A DNA stretch of 64,000 bases from Neurospora tetraspora (lineage: Eukaryota > Ascomycota > Sordariomycetes > Sordariales > Sordariaceae): contig NW_026944393.1 of assembly GCF_033439725.1 (NCBI RefSeq), positions 186,001 to 250,000 of the forward strand, in the 5' to 3' direction. Both the position numbers and the translations under genes were made by a program. Under the pieces are notes generated by a model, which saw only the letters and a program-made list of their open reading frames with translations, was not told where the DNA came from and did no database searches. Of this stretch, positions 47,601 to 56,853 are shown piece by piece. Within the stretch, counting starts at the first letter, position 1; every line of letters begins with the position of its first letter.

Positions 47601-50600
47601 TACCGTCGTATTTGGTATTAGAAAGTGTTTCGTACGCTGCTCTAACGCCAAAAAATAAAAGTAACCTTCAAAAAAAAATTAAAAAGGCTATAAAATATTC
47701 TTATTATAAATAATAGAAATAAATAATTTCCAACGCCTCGAAAAAACCTGAATTATTTTAGAAAATCGAAAAATAAACGAGGCTACGAAACTATATTCCT
47801 ACTGATACTCCGAAAATACCCGGACTGTATATAAATAAATTAAATAAAATTATTACTACCTACGCTGGAAAAATAAAAGTCCTAATAACGAAATTCTTTC
47901 CTAAAATAGACGTACCTATATATTACCTTCCAAATTAAATTATTTACTACCCTAAGTATTTAAAAAGTAGTAATGTAGTTACTGCGGATAATATATTTAA
48001 AACGCTCGGAAGAATAATGCTTAATAAAATATTCGGAAAGGATATAATATCCTATAAATTATTAAAAGCCTACGGCCGGCAATTCGCTAAAGCCTTAATA
48101 ATCTTGGTAATAATTAGCTTTAAAATAAGTATTCTCCCGCGTAAATTCTAACGTATAAAAATAATTATTTTAAAAAAAACCTGGGAAATTACTAACCTAA
48201 TAACGTATAATAGATATTTAGGGCCTAATTGCCCTACTTAATAATATTAATAAAATCCTCGATATTATCATCGTAAAATAAATTTCTAACGTTGTGAAAG
48301 AATATAAGCTCCTCCCTAACAATTAAATAAGTAATAAAAGAAATAAATTAATGGAATTTACTATCTAGGTAGTTACTAATACTATATATAAAGTATAAAA
48401 ATAGAGTATAATAGTTTCGCTTTTATTATTAAATTTAAAAGGGGCGTTCGATTGAATAATTTATAAATAATTTATTTATACCTTATATATAAAAGAATTC
48501 CCCCTATAATTATTCAAATAAATAAATATATTGATAAAAAAACGTATAGGCTAGCTTTTCTTCGACGGAAAACTTTTTTCGGAATTTCCACGTTCCCGCA
48601 AAGATCTCGTAAGGATTACTACTTTCCTTTATCCTCTTCCTCCTTTTTATTACTGTACTTTATAAAATACTATCCGAGGTTTAAAGTACCCGGATAATAA
48701 GTTTTATTAATAATACTAATATCTTAACAGTCTTAAAGACGCCCGAAAAAAATAGCGCGAAATTAGCGGAAACGTAGCGGGTATATAAGAAGTAGATAAA
48801 CGAGCGGGGAATAGAATTCAAAATAAGTAAATTGGCATTTATCTATTTTATTAAAACGAGGGTACTATATTTTTAAACCGTAGTATTAAGGGACTTTAAT
48901 TTGGAACTTTTAGAATTGGCGTAATTCCTTAACGTAGTCTTAAACAAAAAATTATTATATAAAGCCTATAAATAAACTATAATGAAAAAAATAAGTATAT
49001 AAATATACGCCCTAACCAAACTAGCGGCCAAAATATAAAATTATAAACTAATCCACGCCTAGGAAATCTATATAAAAGTAATCCGAAGTGCTATCGCTTA
49101 TAATATTTTAATTTACTATACGCTGATAGAATTATTCTAAAAACCGAAAAGACTAGCCAAGTAACTACATACTACGTAAGCGAACTACCTCCGCGTTATT
49201 ATAAATATATATAAAGCTACTACAATTTATAATTTAAAAACGGAAACCTTTATACCCCTATTTAATATTTACTTTAATAAGAAAATAAAAGTATTTAAAA
49301 AAAAGATGAATTAAGGTAAACGTAAAAGAATTTATAAAAAAGACAACGGCTTAAATCGGATTAATAATATAATAATAATAAAAGAAGAGAGCGGTACTAC
49401 CGGCAAATGAAGAAATAATGAAAGAATAAATAGAATGATAAATATTCGTAGAAAGTATTATTATTAAAAATAAAGGACGGACTTAACTAATATTTAAAGA
49501 AAGGGAAAAATAATTAAAAAATAATTATATAATAGGACTAAATCGCTAAATAATCGGTTAAAATAATTACCGTAACGCAAAAGTAGAGGAGGAACCTTAA
49601 TACAATTAAACTTTGCGCCAACTTCTATAATAAAGTGTTAAACCGTTACACCTAATTTAATACTAATAATAAACCCGCTCCCCATTACGTCCCCAAAACT
49701 AAAAACTCCCTCCTCATTCAAATATATACTGGGAAAATAAATTTATACTCTTTCTTATTCGAAAGAAATATATTTGAAATAATAATACTATACTACCGCT
49801 GCAACGTAGGTAAAAAAACCGTCGAATACTTTATATTTAACTACTTCGAAATAACAAATTTTAAATTCCAATTTAAATAACTATCTAATAAAATAAAACT
49901 CTATTCCCTCCTCGATACCATAAAGGGAGCGGAATAATTCCTTAATTAAACGCTCAAACTTAATAAATTATAAGAGTATAAATTAATAATCCAACTAAAA
50001 TTTAAATAGGAAAAAGAAACTTACTACAAAATTAATAATATATTAATATATACAACTATAATACGTACGTAACAGAACCGAAGCGGGGGCGGGACTTTCT
50101 ATTTCTATTATTAAAACTATTATATAAATAGGCCAAAAAACCAAGTCCAAAACCTAATAATTCCTAATTTATTATTATTATTACTATTATTTCCCCCTAT
50201 TCCTATAACCCTTATTCCTAATATATAATTCGAAATCAAAATTATATTGTAAACGCCGCGGGTATAAATCTTAACCCTCGTTCGAAAAAAAAAGTATTAC
50301 TAAAATCGTAATCAACGTTACTAATGTTAAAATTGGAAGTAAAAATAGAAATCGCAATGGCTACGAAATGGAACTAAATTTAAATTTCTAAAACCATAAC
50401 GCGTATAGAAACTTAATTAACCTTCTTCGAATTAAAAACAGATTAAAAGTAGAGGAGGAATATATATAATAAATTTTGAAGGGTAGAAAAATTCTCTCTT
50501 ATTTTTATAAAAAATAAAACTAATTTAATATTAACGTTCGAATATATAATGGGCGCAAAGTTAGAAACTATTGAACTATATATATTAATAAATTAAAGTT

Positions 50601-51738
50601 ATACGACCGGGGTGGGAACTGTAGTAGGAATTACTATAAAGACCGTAATAAGAATAATTATATACGTAACGAAAGGGTTACTATAACGAATTTTCTACTT
50701 TGCATATACTAATTTATAATTGCGTATAAAGGTAATAACTTAATTTAAAATAATATTCTAATTAATTATAAAATTAATATTTAATAATTCTTATGCAATG
50801 TAATAAAAGTATAAACATTCCTCCTTCAATTCCTTAGGGACCTTAATTTCTATTTTATTTATTCTATTACAATATATACAAATATTACCGGTATAAATAA
50901 TTAGAAGAAAAAAGGAATTAGTAACGATTGTAAAATGAAGACGAAACGGAAAACGACAATTTATAAATACAAATAAAATAAACCGCAACGAAAGTATCCT
51001 TCTTAAATTAGGTATAGTGGGTAATAGCGAATATAATTTCTTAAAATTCGATTATACGCTAAAGAACGAATATATAATAGAAATATAATGTAATTCTCTT
51101 TTCGTACTTAGAATTAATAATAATTTTCTTACGTAGGGTAGAAATAAGCGTATTTATAATGGTTTTCGTTTTATTTTTATTAAGATTATAATTAATTTTA
51201 ATTAATTTAATAATAAATTTGGCGACGTTAACTTCGCTATTGCTACGGGGGTTAAATTATTTAGCGTCAATTATTTTGGGTTTATCAGTAGGGTAAGGGT
51301 AAAGTAAAGGCGGCAGATAAGTAAAAAAAGAAAAAAAAAGGAGGAAATTTAGGAGAAGGGAAGCCCCCTTCTTATATTTACAAGAAGGAGAAAAGGGGAT
51401 TTACCTAAAATTTTATAATAAAATAGGATGAAAAAAAAAACGAAACGTTAACAATATGGAAAGGGGTTTTTATATTACGACCGCTCCGAAATAATAGTAA
51501 GTATCATTATAGGAATATACAAATGGTTTTTTTAATGGGATAGTATGCCGGTAAGGGCAATTGTAACCGAAGGTATATTTATAATAGGCCCGCGACCGCC
51601 CCGGTCGCGCGGCGATAAAGAAGCGGGGGGTTTTCACCCGGGAATTACGGTTTTTCCTCCCGGTTTTGACCGACGAAGGACCGCGTGCCTATAAGGGCGA
51701 CTAGTTAGATAGATAGTCAGCGTAAATAAGATCATTAT
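44632..51738 (+). mobile_element. Tad1-like LINE, RIP-inactivated, inserted in transposon copy 2
   Basis: About 7.1 kb flanked by an 18-bp target duplication: TATTATACTGTTTTAAAT at 44614-44631 and TATTATACCGTTTTAAAC at 51739-51756. The two C/T differences are RIP-like. The plus-strand ORF1 region carries CCHC-type zinc knuckles at about 45.73-45.82 kb, with most Cys now Tyr, and ends near 46.0 kb. The ORF2 region shows reverse-transcriptase motifs: LSFILFLLFITVLYKIL (about 48.63-48.67 kb), FINNTNILT in place of the catalytic F-x-DD box (about 48.70-48.73 kb), then LAETQRVYKKQINERGIEF. Copy length and ORF order fit Neurospora Tad1-type elements. The 3' terminus (51.59-51.70 kb) is GC-rich with a CGCGACC/GGTCGCG hairpin. 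RIP stops are numerous. A later 180-bp LTR sits inside it. Confidence 0.85.
46124..46303. mobile_element. Solo LTR inside the LINE, with 5-bp target duplication
   Basis: A 180-bp block of normal base composition flanked by GTTAC on both sides (46119-46123 and 46304-46308). The ends are TATCA...TGACA, close to the usual TGTCA...TGACA. It contains CATATAAG, a TATA-like box. No internal region remains. It is largely free of RIP, so it is younger than the RIP of the LINE, and looks like a whole solo LTR of a small copia-like element. Confidence 0.82.
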
Positions 51739-52396
51739 TATTATACCGTTTTAAACGCTAGCCTCTTTTTCTTCTAACGCTCCTAATATAAATAGCGCCG
51801 TAGGATCTCAATCAATACGTATATATCATATTCGTTAATTAAAAAAGTACAAATTTTATTAAAATATAAAAATAATTTTAATACTAATAATTTCATAACT
51901 TCCTTCACAACGTTAATTACAATCACAATACAATAATTACGAACGGTTACCATAATTACAAACATACTTCTATAGCCTATATAGGGAGCTTCTTAGAATT
52001 TTAGGACGCTCGAGAGGGCAGTACTAGCTTACCAATAATACTAAAATTACATTTATATCAATATATTATACGTTCGCAAATGCTAACAGTTATAATAATA
52101 TTTTTAATAGGTTCGTCGTTATAGAGTATTAAACTTACAACGGCTCGCTAATTTAAATTAGGAAAGTTCACCATATTACATCGCTACAATAATACCAAAA
52201 ATAATAAAAACGCTAGGTAAAACGATAGCCAATATGCTAACATTAAAATGGTAGCTTTTTGGTGCAGATTTCGATAATTTACGATACGATGTGGTTGATA
52301 TATATTAATTAAAACGGTTAAATTTAATTAATCTATCAAAATCCGTTAGAAAGTCGATATTGTGGCCAGCTCAATACAACTAGCGCGCCAAGACTG

Positions 52397-52418
52397 ACAA
52401 GGCGCTTGAGTGTGGGAA
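52397..52418 (-). repeat. Right terminal inverted repeat, copy 2
   Basis: ACAAGGCGCTTGAGTGTGGG-AA, the exact inverse of the left TIR. It is preceded by GCGCGCCAAGACTG, shared with the left end of copy 1. Confidence 0.95.
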
Positions 52419-52987
52419 TGCTATATACAAAGTGGCAGGGGTAGAGCTGCATCCTTATCCTGCTTTAGGCATTCAGGAACAAACAGCCGCCAGCCTATCA
52501 AGTTGCACGATCCCCTGGTCTCGTCGTGAGCTCTTTCCGAGTCTCAGGGTCTGATATTGGAATATGATATAAAGTTGTTGTTTGCCTCCGGCCAACGCCA
52601 AAGTCGAGATCCAGAGCATCAAGGTGAAGCCATAAAGCAGTATCACCAAAGAACCTCGTAGGTTTCCGCTCTCATTACCAGATACTTGATTGAAGAAATA
52701 AACCATCTAGCACAACCCCTTTCACGCTCAAGTCCGGGAAAACCAATGAATTACTGTACAGGCTGTTTATGTTTTGTGTTATCCTGGCCTCATCATCGGG
52801 GACGACCTCCCCACACGCCCGAAGCTCTCACATCACTGATTTAACGCCAACCAATCGAACCCAGAGGAACCCTACTCCCCCCTTTGCTGCTCCCTCCAGT
52901 CCATCACCTCACCCCTCTTAGATCCTCCAAAACCGACCCCACCTTCGCCGTCTCTGAGTCCGACCTCTCATATTTTCCAACGCGATC
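52419..52987. other. Spacer between the transposon and PRP19
   Basis: 569 bp, probably including the PRP19 3' UTR. A 77-codon minus-strand frame near 52.47-52.71 kb looks membrane-like but has no other support. Confidence 0.45.
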
Positions 52988-54719
52988 CTACTCGCTCTTC
53001 GGCTCCAGCACAGAAACCACACCCTCTCTGCTAACAGCCACCAACTGCTTCGCCTTCTCTCCCCACTGCACCGCCACGGCGGGTGTGCTCGTCCTCAACG
53101 GCTCCGTCCACGACTTGCTAGCCTTGACATACTGCTGCACCGTGACACCCTGCGATCCGGCAGTGGCGAGATACTGGCCCGTGTAATCCCAAGCAAGGCC
53201 GGAGACGTCACCGGTCTGGAGCTCCTTGGCCCGCGCCGCGTCGCCTTCCTTGCGCAGGTCGAAGACGGTGACGGAGGACTGGCCGACGCCGGTGGCGGCG
53301 AACCAGAAGCCATTTTCGGAGAAGACGAGGGTCTTGACGGGGGCGCCGAGGGTGAAGTTGGCCATGCGCTGGAGGGTCTTGGTGTCGAAGATCTCGATCA
53401 GGCCGGATTGCGTGCCGGCGGCGAAGAGGTGGCCGTCGGGGTGGAAGGCGCAGGATGTGAGCTCTAATGTGGTTGTTAGTAAGCTGTACAGATAGGAGGA
53501 GAGAGATCGAATACATACCAGCATCAGTATAAACACGCGCCACACGCTGCAGCGAGTGCAAATCGTAAAAGATGATGCCCTTATCCACGCCCACCGAAGC
53601 AAGAATCTGCTCGCCAGGGTGCACCGCCAGACCAGTCACGGCACCAGCGTGCTCCGTAACAGAACCAGTCTCGACACCGCCCTCAACAGCCTTGACACTG
53701 CCCTTCGAAGTGGCCGAGACGACCTTGTTGCCGATCCATACCGTGGCGGTCACCGGCTCGCCAATCTCCAAAGAGCGCTCGTGTGCCTTGGCCTCGACCG
53801 AGTAGAGGTCCACTATGCCATCCAATCCACCAACTGCCGCGTAGCCAGCGTTGAGAGCGAGCGAAGTCGCTTGTGTAACGGGGAGATCTGTGTAGGCGGT
53901 TTGTTGCAGGGCGGAAACGTCTTCTGTGGTGGCCCAGCCTTCGGGGACTGGTCGCTTCTTGCGGCCCTTTTGCTTCCTGCAATCGTGATTGTCAGTATTT
54001 CGTCTTGCAAGATGGTGGAGCGAAGTGAAGTACTCGGCCTGAACCTGATCAACATGTGCAGCCAACGCCTCGGGCAGACCCTCGCTATCCACCGCCATAG
54101 CATCACCAGTCGCGGCACCGCCAGCAGAAGCCGTAACTGTGAGTCTGGAAAGGGCCTCGCGGGCCTCGTCGCGCTCCTTGGTCAAGCGAGCAATCACGCG
54201 AACGGCGGCATCGTTCTGGTAGAGCGCCGTGGCCAATTCCTCCCTTGTCCTCGCCAACTGTTGCCTCGTGTTGTATGACTCTAGTACCAGGGCATCCCAT
54301 TCGTCTTGGAAGGCTTTGAGCATCGATGGGAGGGATGTGAATTGCGGGGGGCGGGGGCGGACGATCCGATTCGTCTTGATGGGGAGGAGGTCTTCGACGT
54401 CTAGCTCTTCATCGGTGCCGGGCTCTTTGTGGTTCTCTTGGATGTACTTTTCTATCAATCGCTTCTCGAAGACAGCGCCTGGGATGTGTCAGCATGGTAT
54501 CACAGTCGGGCTGTCGTGGGAACGTGGGGTGTTGCTGGATAAATGGTGAAAGCGGTGGGAATAGTGGGATCGGTGATGGTGACAACAATGACGAAGAGAG
54601 CGTACCGGTCTTCCTCGACACAACAGGCTCCTCGGGAACCTCTCCGGATACTGCGTCAATCGGTTAGCACAACCTCGCGCAGGATTAAACTTGGGTTCGG
54701 ACATACGTGCGCAAAGCAT
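52988..54719 (-). CDS. prp19: Pre-mRNA-processing factor 19 (U-box ubiquitin ligase, spliceosome)
   Basis: Core subunit of the spliceosomal Prp19 complex, with a U-box E3 ubiquitin ligase and a WD40 propeller; nuclear. Five exons are read: 54719-54707, 54650-54606, 54478-54034, 53976-53519 and 53463-52988, giving 478 aa. The start MLCALSGEVPEEPVVSRKTG and FEKRLIEKYIQENH are diagnostic of the Prp19 U-box. TNRIVRPRPPQFTSLPSMLKAFQDEWDA is the conserved linker and the start of the coiled-coil tetramer region. KKRPVPEGWAT is another family hallmark. WD repeats fill the C-terminal half (for example LAVHPGEQILASVGVDKGIIFYD and LTSCAFHPDGHLFAAG). Exon 1 is only 13 nt. The 57-nt intron at 54033-53977 is a multiple of three without a stop, so retention would add 19 residues. 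Confidence 0.95.
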
Positions 54720-55052
54720 CTTGACAATATGACTGCAATGCGAAATCTGTAAAATGGGTTGTTTGGTTCAAGTCGCGATGTCAACGTCGTCCTCCAACTT
54801 TTTTGTTGCAACGCGCCACGGCCAGCAGGCAGGCGACAGCCTGGAGCTGGATGGACGCTACTTGGAAGTTTGGCGGCAGGCAGAGAAACGATTGCCAAGC
54901 CTGAGCCACACCGAGCCGCACACCTCGGTGTGTGGCCAATCATATTACAGGAATACATTAAGGTACTTTCGCTATGTATCTGTCATTTGGTAATTTCAAC
55001 CTCAACACCATGCCCAACATCAACGGCATCACATCAAAGTCTAGCTTAAAAT
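54720..55052. other. PRP19 promoter / PhzF gene 3' spacer
   Basis: 333 bp between the PRP19 start and the stop of the PhzF-family gene, both on the minus strand. No further gene is seen. Confidence 0.5.
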
Positions 55053-56078
55053 CTACACATAAATACTTCCCTTCGTAACCACAACCGCCGTTCCCCCCAA
55101 ATACAAATCCTTCACCTTCACCTCCCCATTCTCCTCCACCGCCGTCGCCTCAACCTCAATCTCACTCTGCCTCCCCATCTCCACGCCCTGCGTCAACTCA
55201 AACCTCGCCCCTCCAATCTCCCTCCCACTAACCGTCAAGTAACTCGCCAGCGTGCACGCCGCGCTGCCCGTAGCCGGATCCTCAAACCCCAACTCCACCA
55301 TCCTCGTCCTAAACCTGAACTCCTTCCTCCCACTCTCCTCATCCCTCCTCTCCTCCTCCGTCGGCACATAATAATACCTGCACACAAACCCGCCCTCCCA
55401 CTCCCCCCTATCCAACAATCCCTCCATCTTATTGAAATCCAGCCTCTTAGCCGTCGACACCTTCGCCAGGTGCTCCAGACTAGGCAGCTTAGCGAGCAAG
55501 AAGGTCATGCCGCGGACGATGCTGACCACCGGCCCTGTCAACTCCGCTTGTCTGATCTCGGGATCATCAGATAGCGCGGCGTTGATCATGTCCCTCGTCT
55601 CCGCCTTTACTGCCCCGCTCCCCAAGATTCCACCAAGCGTCTGAGAATGAACATGCACAGCATGCGGAATAGTAGCCTTCACCCTCTCCCCCTCTCCCTC
55701 CAACGGCCTAATAGCAATCGGCCCCGCCTTGGTAACAAGCGTATCGACGTGCTTCCAGCCCAAATGGTTCAGGACCAAGTACGCGGTGCCGACGGTGGGG
55801 TGTCCAGCAAAGGGGAGTTCCTCCTCGATGGTGAAGATGTCGATCTCCCGGCTTGTAACAGACAAGCCATCGCGCGCTTCGTCGTCGAGCGTGTGCAGGA
55901 AGACGGTCTCGGAGAAGTTGAATTCGCGGGCGATGCGCTGCTTGACGTCTTGTGTGAGAAGGGGACGCTGAGAGGCCGGGATGAGGACTACCGCGAGGGG
56001 GTTGCCGAGGTAGCGTGTGGAGGTGAAGACGTCGACGGTTAGGTAGGTGAGAGTGATGGGTTGGGAGGAGGAGGCCAT
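55053..56078 (-). CDS. PhzF-family isomerase/epimerase-like protein
   Basis: A single-exon frame of 341 aa. It is a member of the PhzF/diaminopimelate-epimerase-like fold, two similar halves with the active site between them. Visible signatures are VDVFTSTRYLGNPLAVV near the N terminus, NFSETVFL (the conserved Glu that acts as acid/base in PhzF), ELPFAGHPTVGTAYLV, and the second-half GFEDPATGSAACTLASYL. The length is slightly longer than the usual 280-300 aa because of charged inserts around residues 130 and 250. Bacterial PhzF acts in phenazine synthesis. Fungal members such as yeast YHI9 have no proven substrate, and no phenazine genes are nearby. The ATG at 56078 gives a natural N terminus. 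Cytosolic, no signal peptide. Confidence 0.92.
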   Translation of the reverse strand: MASSSQPITLTYLTVDVFTSTRYLGNPLAVVLIPASQRPLLTQDVKQRIAREFNFSETVFLHTLDDEARDGLSVTSREIDIFTIEEELPFAGHPTVGTAYLVLNHLGWKHVDTLVTKAGPIAIRPLEGEGERVKATIPHAVHVHSQTLGGILGSGAVKAETRDMINAALSDDPEIRQAELTGPVVSIVRGMTFLLAKLPSLEHLAKVSTAKRLDFNKMEGLLDRGEWEGGFVCRYYYVPTEEERRDEESGRKEFRFRTRMVELGFEDPATGSAACTLASYLTVSGREIGGARFELTQGVEMGRQSEIEVEATAVEENGEVKVKDLYLGGTAVVVTKGSIYV

Positions 56079-56853
56079 CTTGGATGTTTTGTGGTTGTTT
56101 GTTTCGGTGCGCGAGTGCGCTGTGTCTGGCTGGGTTGGTGAGTGGTTGACCTGAGACTGAGAGGTTGAGTGCTGCGGTGCCTTTGATGATGTTTAGATTT
56201 TTGAGATAAACCTCAACGTCACTGTTACGGTGGTGAGGTTTATGTCTCGAGAAAGAATGGAGTCATCCCTCGATGAATCACGGCTGAAAGTGGGGCAGCT
56301 CCAATTGCTGGTGAGGTTTCGTCTCAGTGGTCGCGTCCTCACATCAACATCACAGTCATTCGACTTACTAATCCTCGACGATTACCCCGAGCATCGGCCT
56401 TCTTACGTGATGTCGATGATGATATCCCCATATTTTGTTCCTCGTCACATTTTCCCCATATCTCTTCCTTGCTTTGTTTGTCGCCATCTTTCTTTCCCTG
56501 CATGTTCTTATTGGCAGGCCCCCTTTGTGGTTTGATTCCCCTCGTTAGTCTTGTCATCGTCGTCGCAACTGTTTGTCTTCCGCGCGTCCTCTCTTGGTTG
56601 AGGCCTGCGCATGTAGGCAATGGTGGCCAGTGGCTGATAAACGGCCTTTTCTTCGCATGCTTGCGTTGGGGCCTTCGCAGTCATGGGCCGGTGGGCAGCT
56701 CCTGCCCTTTCCGCCTGTTTGCTACTTATGCTAGGGGTGGTGTGATGATAGTAACCATTCTCTATCTACTACTATCCAATGATCTCTTCTGCTTTCTGGC
56801 TGTTCAACCAGCACCGCCAACGCGACGACATACAAAGTTCCGTCCTACGCAGT
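56079..56853. other. Intergenic spacer
   Basis: 775 bp combining the PhzF-gene promoter and the 3' flank of the ankyrin-subtilase gene. Plus-strand open frames of about 100-140 codons here have no start context or domain. Confidence 0.45.

Larger units (their letters stand above)
40817..52418 (-). mobile_element. TIR DNA transposon, copy 2, inverted relative to copy 1 and split by a LINE
   Basis: 11.6 kb bounded by the same 22-bp TIRs as copy 1. Its left end (40817 onward) is the reverse complement of the right end of copy 1, and its right end matches the left end of copy 1. Without the LINE (44632-51738) and one target copy it is about 4.48 kb. The second gene reads plus-strand from about 41.1 kb. 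The transposase reads minus-strand and is split into 51.76-52.0 kb (helix-turn-helix) and 43.9-44.6 kb (DDE core). RIP is heavy except in the first 500 bp. TGCT occurs one base outside the left end (40812-40815) and directly outside the right end (52419-52422), a possible target duplication. Copy 1 does not show it, so the duplication rule is unresolved. Confidence 0.9.
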
